A stretch of DNA of 54,372 bases from Fimenecus sp963624605 (GTDB lineage Bacteria > Bacillota > Clostridia > Oscillospirales > Acutalibacteraceae): positions 1 through 54,372 of the forward strand of contig CAVFQD010000007.1 of assembly GCA_963624605.1 (NCBI GenBank). Direction: 5' to 3'. Position 1 is the stretch's first letter. The number at the start of each line of letters is the position of its first letter. Both the position numbers and the translations under genes were made by a program. A model generated the notes under the pieces. That model did not search any database, was not told the origin of the DNA, and saw only the letters and a list, made by a program, of their open reading frames with translations. This document shows, one piece after another, positions 14,624 to 23,129 of the stretch.

Positions 14624-17053
14624 TTATAAATTTTTACCTTTGTTTGTTTTAAGCGCCATATTGAGCACATTTGCGGCGCATCTCTGCATTTCGCCGAGTG
14701 TGATTCCGCCTGCCTTGCCGTACGTTTCAAGCAGTGTGCCGTCGGGCTCAAAGCTCTTGCTGACAGCGGTTTTTCCACCCGGCATAAGCACATCGACCTG
14801 TGCGCGCACTCTGTATGCGTTGCCGCTGAGCTCGGGAAATTCGGGGGAGGGGGCGTAGCGCATCCACCAGTCGGTCATCACCATACCCTCATAGCCCCAC
14901 TCGCCTCGCAGTACCGTGGTGCAAAGCTCGTAGTTGTAATGACTCCACACGCCGTTTATCTTGTTGTAGCTTGTCATAATATTGAGCGGCTTTGATTTTT
15001 TAACGCATATTTCAAAGCCCTTTAGGTATATCTCACGAAGCGCCCTCTGAGAAACGACCGAATTGTTATGATTTCGGTTGTATTCCTGATTGTTGCAGGC
15101 AAAGTGCTTCGGACAGGCGCTCACACCGTTTTTCTGTATTCCCGAAACTGTAGCCGACGCCATTTCTCCGCTTATAACGGGGTCCTCGGAATAGTATTCA
15201 AAGTTCCGTCCGCACAGGGGGTTGCGGTGGATGTTCATTCCGGGAGCCAAGAGCACATCCGTTCCCTTTTCGACCATTTCCTTGCCCATTTCGTCAAACA
15301 GGGCTTCTATAAGCTCCGTGTCCCAGGTACAGGCAAGCGCCGTACCGCACGGCATAAGCGAGCAGGAGGACAAAAGCCTTATGCCCGACGGACCGTCGGT
15401 CGTTATAATCGGCGGAATACCTTTTTCTCTCAGAGAGGTGCTCACGCCGCCTATTGCGCCTGCGTTGCCCTTTGCTCCGAGCTTTGAGTCCATGGGACCC
15501 TCGCCCCTTGTGATAAGCTCCAGCTCATCGGGGCTCAGCTGAGCGACAAAATCCGACATTTCCGCCTTGCCGTCGCGTACATCCTTGAGCTTTATGCCCT
15601 TGTCACCCGTATATTCCTTGCCGCACGGAAGCTCAGAGAGAATTATGCTTTTAAGGTTGGTTGTACGGCAGGGAACAGGGGCGTACGAAACGGTTGTCTT
15701 ACCGTCGGAAAATCTTCCCGTAAGCCTTACAAACCTCATATTATCAGGCACTGCCATAACCTCGCTGAGCTGTTCGAGCACCTTTGTTTCACTTCGTGTA
15801 AAGGAAAACGCCTTTACACAGGATTTAACGCTTGAGCCGATATAAAAATTATATTTTCCGTCCTCCGTGACATAGCAGCTTGCGTTGCCCGTCGAGCCGT
15901 CGTCATCGAAAGAGGCGAAGGAATATTCATCGCAGGAAATTTTTATGATTTCCTCCTCGTCGGGAGCGAGAAGCTTGGTTTTCTTAAAAGCAGTCAGCAC
16001 CTTTGAGGGCTTCGGAAGCTTGCCGACGGGTGCGCCGACATAGAGCTGAACGGTTTCCCTGCCGCTTACCTTGCCGATATTCCTTACCTTGACCTCGGCG
16101 GTAAATTTTCCGTCCGAAAAATCGGCTTTTACGACCTCCCGCGAAAATTCCGTGTATGATAGTCCGAAGCCGAACTCATACAGCACCTTTTCGGGATGAA
16201 AGGTTTCAAAGTATCTGTAACCGACAAATATGTCCTCGGTGTATTTGTTCTCGTTTTTGTCGCCGAAATCCTTCGCCGACGGATAATCGGAATATTTGCG
16301 CGCGATTGTGTCGGTCAGCCTGCCCGACGGGGAGACCTTGCCCGAGAGCACGTCGCAGACGGAGTTGCCGCTCTCCATACCGCCCTGCCACACAAGCATA
16401 ATCGCGCCTATTTTGTCGCCGTACGAATTGATTTTTTCAAAATCAATAAGACTGCCGACATTGAGCAAAAGCGCTACCTTGTCAAAGTGGCTTGTTACCG
16501 AGTCAAGAAGCTTTATTTCAGCCTTTGTCAGGTAGAAGCTGCCCTCCTTGAGGACATTTTCTCTGTCCTCTCCTGCGGAACGGCCTATGACGACAAGTGC
16601 CTTTGTATTCCTGTCAGCCGCCGCCTTTACCTCGGCGTCCGAGAGCTTCATTTCGGGGTAAAATCTCGGCCAATGAGCCCAGAAGCCCGGGTCAACCTGA
16701 TGCGAGGCACTCCATGATTTGTATGCCACTCTCAGCCGTTCGTCAATCTTAAAGGGTTGCTCCGCTTCAACGGAGTCTATAAGACTTGTTTTATACGGTG
16801 TGCAGACATCGCCGCCGGAGCCGTTTCCGACGAAGAACCAATCGTTCTGCACTCTTCCGAAAACCGCAACGGAGTCCTCGTCGGCAAACGGTAAAACGCC
16901 GTCGTTTTTGAGCAGTACACAGCCGTCGGCACCCGCTTTTCGCAGAAGAGGAACTGTTCTTTCATTGGGCTTGCCGCCCATGACCTGTCCCGCCTGCTTC
17001 TGTGCGAGCTCGGCACCCGATATTTTACGGATAAATTTATTTACAATTTTCAT
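14624..17053 (-). CDS. GH3 beta-glycosidase with permuted domain order
   Basis: An 809-residue family 3 glycosidase (beta-glucosidase or beta-xylosidase type). The usual order is reversed. The alpha/beta sandwich comes first (about 30-290, with VLLKNDGVLPF and VVIGRSAGED). The fibronectin-III-like domain follows (about 290-430, with YEFGFGLSYTEF). The TIM barrel is last (about 480-800), with TTDGPSGIR, CPKHFACNNQE and the nucleophile Asp728 in GMVMTDWWM. This permuted form is known from rumen Ruminococcus and Butyrivibrio enzymes. No signal peptide. ATG 17053 follows GGAGGGG. It is first gene of the minus-strand unit; its promoter overlaps a palindrome next to tetR. Confidence 0.95.
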   Translation of the reverse strand: MKIVNKFIRKISGAELAQKQAGQVMGGKPNERTVPLLRKAGADGCVLLKNDGVLPFADEDSVAVFGRVQNDWFFVGNGSGGDVCTPYKTSLIDSVEAEQPFKIDERLRVAYKSWSASHQVDPGFWAHWPRFYPEMKLSDAEVKAAADRNTKALVVIGRSAGEDRENVLKEGSFYLTKAEIKLLDSVTSHFDKVALLLNVGSLIDFEKINSYGDKIGAIMLVWQGGMESGNSVCDVLSGKVSPSGRLTDTIARKYSDYPSAKDFGDKNENKYTEDIFVGYRYFETFHPEKVLYEFGFGLSYTEFSREVVKADFSDGKFTAEVKVRNIGKVSGRETVQLYVGAPVGKLPKPSKVLTAFKKTKLLAPDEEEIIKISCDEYSFASFDDDGSTGNASCYVTEDGKYNFYIGSSVKSCVKAFSFTRSETKVLEQLSEVMAVPDNMRFVRLTGRFSDGKTTVSYAPVPCRTTNLKSIILSELPCGKEYTGDKGIKLKDVRDGKAEMSDFVAQLSPDELELITRGEGPMDSKLGAKGNAGAIGGVSTSLREKGIPPIITTDGPSGIRLLSSCSLMPCGTALACTWDTELIEALFDEMGKEMVEKGTDVLLAPGMNIHRNPLCGRNFEYYSEDPVISGEMASATVSGIQKNGVSACPKHFACNNQEYNRNHNNSVVSQRALREIYLKGFEICVKKSKPLNIMTSYNKINGVWSHYNYELCTTVLRGEWGYEGMVMTDWWMRYAPSPEFPELSGNAYRVRAQVDVLMPGGKTAVSKSFEPDGTLLETYGKAGGITLGEMQRCAANVLNMALKTNKGKNL

Positions 17054-17081
17054 ATTTCCCCTCCGAAGAACATCTTTATAA

Positions 17082-17112
17082 ATAGTATAACATCATACTA
17101 TACCGTGAGCAA
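17082..17112 (-). promoter_or_regulatory. GH3 promoter overlapping a palindromic operator
   Basis: On the minus strand TTGCTC (17107-17112) and TATACT (17084-17089) are 17 bp apart. ATAGTAT (17082-17088) and ATACTAT (17095-17101) form a 20-bp palindrome over the -10 and spacer. A TetR-type dimer could bind here, and the adjacent divergent gene encodes such a regulator. Confidence 0.6.
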
Positions 17113-17208
17113 GAGCTATTTATCGGCAGTCGGTATGTGCAAGATATACAAATATCGGCTGATAAATTTTATAAATTGTTGAAATTAGGTATTTTTTTCG
17201 TTTTTTTC

Positions 17209-17238
17209 TTGTAATGTGCATTTGTTTTATGTTAAAAT
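17209..17238 (+). promoter_or_regulatory. tetR promoter
   Basis: TTGTAA (17209-17214) and TAAAAT (17233-17238) are 18 bp apart, about 75 bp before the TTG start. The leader between is GC-richer (AGGTGCG...CGCC...ACCT) and may fold, but no clear motif is seen. Confidence 0.5.
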
Positions 17239-17312
17239 AAATGGGTATATCATAGAGCGTTTAGGTGCGTAACTGCGCCGAGACCTCTTTTTGAACGGCA
17301 AGGTGATAATTT

Positions 17313-17966
17313 TTGGATCTTAAAAAACATCACAAGCCGACGTTTGACAACATCTCCAAGGAAAAGCGGGACAGGATAATAAACGTCGCCACAAAGGAAT
17401 TTGCACTCAAGGGCTTTGAAAACGCCAATATCAACGATATTGCGAAAAAAGCCGAGATAAGTGTCGGTTCTCTTTATAAGTACTTTGACAACAAGCAGGA
17501 TTTATTCCTTACCATAGTGAACCACAACATCGCGACTATGGACAATTTGCTTACGGCACTTTCGCAGAGCGATGAGGACATACTTCTGAAGGTTGAGCAG
17601 ATACTTCGCACCATACAGAAGTATTCAAAGGAAAATGAGCTTATCATCAAGTTCTACAATGTTATGACCAATGAGAACAATCCCCGCTTTGCAGGCTATT
17701 TCGCAAACGAAATGGAGTCGCTGACGGCAAGGATTTACTACATGGCTATCGAGCAGGGCAAAAAGGCGGGAGATGTCAGAACCGACATCGATTCGGCGTT
17801 TGCAGCATATCTTCTCGACAATTTGTTTATGTCTCTTCAGTTTTCGTATGCCTGTGACTATTATAAGGAACGCTTTAAGATATATGCCGGCGACAGTATC
17901 CTTGAAAAGGACGATTTTGTTGTTGAGCAGTGCCTGAAATTTATTAAATCGGCATTGAAAAAGTAA
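17313..17966 (+). CDS. TetR/AcrR-family transcriptional regulator
   Basis: 217 residues. The N-terminal helix-turn-helix (about 18-65) reads RIINVATKEFALKGFENANI, DIAKKAEISVGSLYKYF and DNKQDLF, standard for TetR. The C-terminal half is the ligand/dimer domain, of which little can be said. The start is TTG 17313 with AAGGTGAT upstream; no better start precedes the domain. It is divergent from GH3 and first before the FGGY kinase and GPH transporter, so it probably controls this sugar locus. A palindrome over the GH3 promoter is the likely operator. Confidence 0.9.
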   Translation: MDLKKHHKPTFDNISKEKRDRIINVATKEFALKGFENANINDIAKKAEISVGSLYKYFDNKQDLFLTIVNHNIATMDNLLTALSQSDEDILLKVEQILRTIQKYSKENELIIKFYNVMTNENNPRFAGYFANEMESLTARIYYMAIEQGKKAGDVRTDIDSAFAAYLLDNLFMSLQFSYACDYYKERFKIYAGDSILEKDDFVVEQCLKFIKSALKK

Positions 17967-18009
17967 AAAATAAATATTTATATATTTTTTGGAAAAGGGA
18001 GATTTCTTT

Positions 18010-19617
18010 ATGGCAGAAGAAAAATATGTAATTGCGTACGACATAGGTACCACGGGCGTCAAAACCTGCATTTTTTCCATCGGAGACAGGATAGAGCTTA
18101 TTGCGGCGCAGAGCGAGGGCTACAAGCTTTATGTTATGCCCGACGGAGGAGCGGAGCAGGATCCCGAAGAATGGTGGCAGGCTATGTGCGACAGCACAGC
18201 CGTTGTTATGAAAAAGTCCAAAATCGACAAGAAAAAAATTTCGGGCATTTCATTCTGCTCTCAGATGCAGGGCGTTGTCCTTGTAGACAAGGACGCGAAT
18301 GCGGTAAGGCGTGCGTTCAGCTATATGGATCAGCGTGCGACTCAGGAATTGAAGGAAGGTATGGGCGGCGGCTTGCAGATAGCGGGCGGCAACGCCGTAA
18401 AGGTGCTTAAATCGCTTGCTCTTACGGGAGCGGCACCGCTTTCGGTAAAGGATCCCGTTTGGAAGTACAAGTGGACTCAGAACAACGAGCCGCAGAACTT
18501 CAGCAAGGTCTACAAGTGGCTTGATGTTAAGGAGTACCTTATTGCGAGAATGACGGGCGAGTTCGTTATGACGCACGACTCGGCGTTCTCGACTATGATT
18601 TACGACATAAAGAATAAAACCTGGAGCAAGCAGATGTGCGATATGCTCGGCGTAAATATGGATCACCTTGCAAAGATTGTAAAATCTACCGACAAGGTAG
18701 GCGAGCTTACCGAAAAGGCTGCCAAGGATTTAGGACTTGCCGAGGGTACGGCGGTATTCGGCGGCGGAGGAGACGGATCGCTTATCGGCGTAGGCGCAGG
18801 TGCGGTTGAGCTCGGAGACACCCACATCTATCAGGGTACTTCGGGATGGGTATCGACCGTTGTTGACAAATCCATTGTCGATACAAGCTCAATGATTGCC
18901 GCTATTGTCGGCGCAAAGGACGGATATTACAACTACTTTGCCGAGCTTGAAACGGCTGGCAAGTGCGTTGAGTGGGTAAAGGACCACCTTGCGCTTGACG
19001 AAATTGACATATACCTTGACAAGAGCCATAACCTCAAGCGCTCAAAGGGCGATATGGAAACCGTATATACAAACCTCTTTGAATATATGGCGGCGGTAAT
19101 CAACGAGGTTCCCGCAGGCTCAAACGGAGTAATCTTTACACCGTGGCTTCACGGCAACCGTTGTCCGTTTGAGGACCCGAACGCAAGGGGAATGTTCTTC
19201 AACATAAGCCTTGATACCGGCAAGTCGGAGATGATAAGAGCCGTTTACGAGGGCGTTTGCTTCCATCTTCGCTGGTTCCTTGAAACCGAAGATAAAAAGA
19301 TTAAGACCTCGGACACCGTAAGATTTGTCGGCGGCGGCGCTCTTTCGGATGTTACCTGTCAGATACTTGCAGACTGCACGGGCAGAACCGTTGAAACCGT
19401 TGACAGTCCGCAGAACATCGGCGCAGTCGGTGCGGCAATTGTAATCGCCGTCGGAACGGGAATTATCGGCGATATTACGGACGCTAAGAAACTTATTCCC
19501 GTAGCAAAGACCTTCAAACCAAACTATGCTTACAGAGCAGTTTACGACCGAAATTATGAAGCTTATGTAAATCTTTATAAGTCGAACAAGAAGATCTTTG
19601 CACTTCTTAACGGTTGA
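18010..19617 (+). CDS. FGGY-family pentulose/sugar kinase (xylulokinase-like)
   Basis: 535 residues. Phosphorylates a ketopentose or related sugar with ATP in the cytoplasm. The first actin-like domain starts YVIAYDIGTTGVKTCIF. QMQGVVLVDKDANAVRRAFS and YMDQRA follow. The second domain holds GGGGDGSLIGVGAGAVE with the likely catalytic Asp (around residue 257), and RFVGGGALSDVTCQILADCT is the FGGY C-terminal signature. It resembles xylulokinase most, but substrate choice in this family cannot be fixed by eye. ATG 18010 follows GGGAG. It lies 43 bp after tetR, same strand, and a terminator follows. Confidence 0.9.
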   Translation: MAEEKYVIAYDIGTTGVKTCIFSIGDRIELIAAQSEGYKLYVMPDGGAEQDPEEWWQAMCDSTAVVMKKSKIDKKKISGISFCSQMQGVVLVDKDANAVRRAFSYMDQRATQELKEGMGGGLQIAGGNAVKVLKSLALTGAAPLSVKDPVWKYKWTQNNEPQNFSKVYKWLDVKEYLIARMTGEFVMTHDSAFSTMIYDIKNKTWSKQMCDMLGVNMDHLAKIVKSTDKVGELTEKAAKDLGLAEGTAVFGGGGDGSLIGVGAGAVELGDTHIYQGTSGWVSTVVDKSIVDTSSMIAAIVGAKDGYYNYFAELETAGKCVEWVKDHLALDEIDIYLDKSHNLKRSKGDMETVYTNLFEYMAAVINEVPAGSNGVIFTPWLHGNRCPFEDPNARGMFFNISLDTGKSEMIRAVYEGVCFHLRWFLETEDKKIKTSDTVRFVGGGALSDVTCQILADCTGRTVETVDSPQNIGAVGAAIVIAVGTGIIGDITDAKKLIPVAKTFKPNYAYRAVYDRNYEAYVNLYKSNKKIFALLNG

Positions 19618-19633
19618 TTTTTAACAGATTACA

Positions 19634-19664
19634 GGGCGGATTAAAATCCGCCCTTTTCTTTTCC
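19634..19664 (+). terminator. Terminator between the kinase and transporter genes
   Basis: GGGCGGAT (19634-19641) pairs with ATCCGCCC (19646-19653) around TAAA, followed by TTTTCTTTTCC. It probably reduces, rather than blocks, read-through into the transporter, for which I see no separate promoter. Confidence 0.8.
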
Positions 19665-19690
19665 TAAAAGGAAAAACGGGGTTGGATAAT

Positions 19691-21361
19691 ATGAAAATTA
19701 AAGAATTGGGCGCAAAGATAAAACAAGCGCCGACCTATGTAAAGGAGCATTGGAACAGTCCCAACGAGGGAGAGTATCTTTCACTGTCGGAAACGGCGGC
19801 ATACACCTTCGGACAGGCAGGAATATACATTTTTATGACCTTTGCGGGCATTATGACCTTCGGCGCAACCTATTTTACGGGTTCGATTATGGGCATTTCA
19901 AACCTTGATTTTACCATAATCGGAATAATGAGCACCGTTGTGAATTACATACTTATTGTTTTTAACCCGATTGGCGTATTGATTTACGAAAATCACGGCA
20001 GACTTTCAAGGAAGATGAAAATCTTTGCGCATATAGCGTATACAGCCGAAATTGTTGTCGGGATATGCTGTTACTTTATTCCGTCGGAGGGCTTTGAGTT
20101 TATCATCAAGGGCTTTCCGCAGCTTATAGGAAATATGCTTCTTATAGCCGGAGTAACGAACTACATCACATGGATAATACGGCGTGCGTTCAGTGCAAAG
20201 CACGGCAGATTAAAACCGTTTTTGGTAATCTGCGGAATACCGTCGGCACTTATTATGTCAATTATTCCGTATCTTCCCTTGCTTGATACAACCTACACCA
20301 AAAGGCTTATCATTTTGCATTTTGCATTTTCTCTGATGAGTTATTTTTACGGTAACCTTACAAATGTAACGGGCTTGGTTGCGTTTATCACACCGAACTC
20401 ACAGGAGAGGCAAAGGCTTTATTCCATAGTTCCGATTATCACGGGTCTGTTCCCGTCGATAATCAATATGTTCCTGCCGATGCTCATTTCCGTAACCGGC
20501 GGATACCTCAATCTTAAAACTTACAGGGTGTTTGTACCGATTTTCAGCTTTGCGGGTATACTTGTCGCACTGAGCATAGTCAAATGCAAGGAGCGCGTTA
20601 TTGAGCCGCCGATCGAAAAGCGTAAAAAAGTAACATTTTTCAAGGGTGCAAAGAATGTCCTCAAAAACAAGTATTTCTGGATAATAAATGTTTCAAACAC
20701 GCTCGGACTTTATCAGTGGCACATAGGCAATCTGCTTGCGTGGTGGTTCATATATTCGCTTCGTATGGAGTGGTTCTCGGGCGTTGCGGCAAATATCGTC
20801 GTTGTCGGTATGACCGTTGGCAATCTCCTGTGTCCGGTGCTCACAAGAAAATTTGAAAAACGGGATATACTGATTTTGTCAAGGGCGCTGACTATCCTTA
20901 TGTGCTTCGGCATAGTGCTTGCGGTAAAAACGGGAAATATCTATATTTTCTTAATATCGCTTACGCTTAAAAATACAATTCAGCCCGTGGTCGACGGTGT
21001 AAGCTCGGGTCTCGGTGCGGATGTACAGGTTTATCATCAGTGGAAATACGGCGAGCGTGCGGACTCGATGTCCGGCGTGTTCAGCTGGTTCTTAAACCCT
21101 GTGAATATGGTGATAAGCTATATCGTGCCTTATCTTCTCAAGCTTGTGGGCTTCACCTCGGACTGGGATGTCCTGTACGACTCGGAAATACTTACAAAGG
21201 TATTTTCAATATACACCTGGGCGTCGATAATCTCCCTTGTGCTTGTAACGCTTCCGTTTATATTCTATGATTTGACCAAGGAAAAGTATGAAACCTGCGT
21301 TTCGGAGCTCAAGCAGCGCGTCGAGGACACGGTAAACAGCAGTGAGGAGGCGGCGATATGA
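19691..21361 (+). CDS. GPH-family (MFS) sugar transporter
   Basis: 556 residues with about 12 membrane helices, of the glycoside-pentoside-hexuronide:cation symporter family. After a soluble lead of about 35 residues comes YLSLSETAAYTFGQAGIYIF, then the family loop NHGRLSRKMK (N-G-R/K after helix 2) and HGRLKPFLVICGIP. A long central loop holds basic residues. It likely imports arabinosyl- or xylosyl-oligosaccharides or pentoses. I chose ATG 19691, 10 bases after CGGGG, over TTG 19682. It overlaps the LRR lipoprotein by 4 bp. The N-terminal lead is longer than usual. Confidence 0.9.
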   Translation: MKIKELGAKIKQAPTYVKEHWNSPNEGEYLSLSETAAYTFGQAGIYIFMTFAGIMTFGATYFTGSIMGISNLDFTIIGIMSTVVNYILIVFNPIGVLIYENHGRLSRKMKIFAHIAYTAEIVVGICCYFIPSEGFEFIIKGFPQLIGNMLLIAGVTNYITWIIRRAFSAKHGRLKPFLVICGIPSALIMSIIPYLPLLDTTYTKRLIILHFAFSLMSYFYGNLTNVTGLVAFITPNSQERQRLYSIVPIITGLFPSIINMFLPMLISVTGGYLNLKTYRVFVPIFSFAGILVALSIVKCKERVIEPPIEKRKKVTFFKGAKNVLKNKYFWIINVSNTLGLYQWHIGNLLAWWFIYSLRMEWFSGVAANIVVVGMTVGNLLCPVLTRKFEKRDILILSRALTILMCFGIVLAVKTGNIYIFLISLTLKNTIQPVVDGVSSGLGADVQVYHQWKYGERADSMSGVFSWFLNPVNMVISYIVPYLLKLVGFTSDWDVLYDSEILTKVFSIYTWASIISLVLVTLPFIFYDLTKEKYETCVSELKQRVEDTVNSSEEAAI

Positions 21362-22212
21362 AAAGAAAATCGGCTTTAATTATTGCCCTTGTAATGATAA
21401 TCTGCCTGCTTTTTACGGGCTGCGGTGAGGAAATGGGCTTGGGCAACGCAAAAATCAAATATGCCGTTTCGGATAACTCGGTCAGTGTAACGGAGCTGCC
21501 GAACAAGACCACCATCAAGGAGGTTGAAATTCCCGACGAATACGAGGGCTTGCCCGTTACGGAAATTGCCGACTTCGCAGGGTGTAACCTTGAAAATGTA
21601 GAGGTCATCACGATAGGCAAAAATGTTCAAAGAATCGGCTCGTGGGCGTTTGAAAACAATCAGAAGCTCAAATGCTTTGTCGTTGACCCCGAGAACGAAT
21701 ACTATTGCTCGGTTGACGGCGTGCTTTTCACAAAGGATATGAAGCAGCTGCTTTTCTATCCGCTTGCGAAGGATGTAGAAGAGGTTGAAAAGCTTGACGG
21801 CGAGGGCAAAAAGCAAAAGGTCAAATCAAGCTCCTACACCGTTCCCGACGGAGTGGAAATAATCGGCACAAAGGCGTTTTACAAATGCTCGGTTATCTCG
21901 GAAATCGTCCTTCCCGACAGCGTAACGGAAATCAGGGAAAAGGCGTTCTTCAAATGCTCCGCAATGGAAAATTTCATAATTCCGGAAAATGTTACGCTGA
22001 TTGAAAAGGACGCATTCGGCTATTGCTCATCTCTCAAAGAGATTACCATTCCGAAAAGCGTGACGGCTGTCGGCGACTATGCCTTTTTCAACTGTACAAA
22101 TCTGCATACGGTAAATATGAAATGCTCTCAGGAGAAGGTAACTCTCGGCAAAGATTGGCAGCCGACAAACAACGGACTTAAAATAGACGAGCTCAATATA
22201 ATTTGGGAATAA
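21358..22212 (+). CDS. BspA-type leucine-rich-repeat lipoprotein
   Basis: 284 residues. The signal MKRKSALIIALVMIICLLF with lipobox FTGC anchors it outside the membrane. From about residue 60 it holds treponemal BspA-like LRRs with repeating I..G..AF..C..L..I.IP..V..I..AF; clear units are at RIGSWAFENNQKLKCF, IGTKAFYKCSVISEI, IREKAFFKCSAMENF, IEKDAFGYCSSLKEI and VGDYAFFNCTNLHTV. Such proteins often bind surfaces or glycans. The ATG overlaps the transporter stop (ATGA), so they are coupled; it may assist capture of the transported sugar. Confidence 0.88.
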   Translation: MKRKSALIIALVMIICLLFTGCGEEMGLGNAKIKYAVSDNSVSVTELPNKTTIKEVEIPDEYEGLPVTEIADFAGCNLENVEVITIGKNVQRIGSWAFENNQKLKCFVVDPENEYYCSVDGVLFTKDMKQLLFYPLAKDVEEVEKLDGEGKKQKVKSSSYTVPDGVEIIGTKAFYKCSVISEIVLPDSVTEIREKAFFKCSAMENFIIPENVTLIEKDAFGYCSSLKEITIPKSVTAVGDYAFFNCTNLHTVNMKCSQEKVTLGKDWQPTNNGLKIDELNIIWE

Positions 22213-22231
22213 GCCTTAATTACAGCAATAA

Positions 22232-22272
22232 GACCTCCGATTTGCTTTCACAGCCTCGGAGGTCATTTTATT
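22232..22272 (+). terminator. Terminator after the LRR lipoprotein
   Basis: GACCTCCGA (22232-22240) pairs with TCGGAGGTC (22256-22264), followed by ATTTTATTAT. It overlaps the end of the opposing pseudouridine synthase gene. Confidence 0.78.
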
Positions 22273-23129
22273 ATGCTTTTCATATCGTCCGGCATATCAC
22301 GGAAAAATTCAAGCTCCCGTCCGCTTATCGGGTGGGTGAATTTGCATTGGCAGCAGTGAAGCGCCTGGTGGCATATCCTACTGTCGGGCTTGCCGTACAT
22401 GGTGTCGCCGACAAGCGGAGCGCCGAGTGAGGCAAAATGCACTCTTATCTGATGCGTTCTGCCCGTTTCGAGATGTATTCTCAAAAGCGTGCTTTCTCCG
22501 TCCGATTTAATCGCCTTCCAATGGGTTACCGCCCTTTCGCCCCGTTCGTCAACGGTACGCAGGGTAAGTATGGGGTCGGGGCGGTAAATCGGTGCGTCAA
22601 TTGTGCCCTCGCCCTCGAAAACGCCCGTTGCGATTGCAAGATATTCCTTGTAAACCTTGCCCGACAGCCTTGCGGCGGCATACCTGTTCAGTGCGCAGAC
22701 CATAAGCCCCGAGGTGCCCTTGTCAAGTCTGCCGACAGCTCTGAAAACGGAGGGCTTTCCCTCTTTTTTCAGATGATAGGCAACGGCGTTCGACAGCGTG
22801 TCCCCCAAATGGTTGTGGCTCTCGTGCACGGCAAGCATAGGCGGCTTGTTGAGCACAAGGATATCGTCGTCCTCACAGACAATATCAAGCGGCATTTCAA
22901 CGGGAATTGAAATGCTTTCCTTTTTATCCTCGGGAAGATTTATTTCAAGCACATCTCCACCCTTCATCAGGTCAATCGTTCGGATGTGCTCGCCGTTTAG
23001 CAGTATTCCGTCGGGCGACTGCTTTAATTTTGTGATGAGTCGGTGCGAAAAGCCGAGATGCTTTAAGAAGTCGAGCACCCTGCGTGAGGAATAGGCGTCA
23101 TCTATTGTGTATCGGAGCTTCCTTGTCAT
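22263..23129 (-). CDS. RluA-family pseudouridine synthase
   Basis: 288 residues. Isomerises uridines in 23S rRNA or tRNA. An S4-like N-terminal domain (about 12-75: RRVLDFLKHLGFSHRLITKL, LNGEHIRTIDLMKGGDVLEI) precedes the catalytic domain. The catalytic Asp is in VGRLDKGTSGLMVCALN, where most relatives have HRLDxxTSG. RIHLETGRTHQIRVHFASLG and PLVGDTMYGK follow, as in RluD/RluA. Target not assignable. It overlaps cca by 4 bp and is translationally coupled. Confidence 0.92.
   Translation of the reverse strand: MTRKLRYTIDDAYSSRRVLDFLKHLGFSHRLITKLKQSPDGILLNGEHIRTIDLMKGGDVLEINLPEDKKESISIPVEMPLDIVCEDDDILVLNKPPMLAVHESHNHLGDTLSNAVAYHLKKEGKPSVFRAVGRLDKGTSGLMVCALNRYAAARLSGKVYKEYLAIATGVFEGEGTIDAPIYRPDPILTLRTVDERGERAVTHWKAIKSDGESTLLRIHLETGRTHQIRVHFASLGAPLVGDTMYGKPDSRICHQALHCCQCKFTHPISGRELEFFRDMPDDMKSIIK

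Noticed and set aside
16196..16717. Plus-strand ORF of 173 codons over GH3
   Set aside because: Antisense to an intact GH3 gene with no start signal or family.
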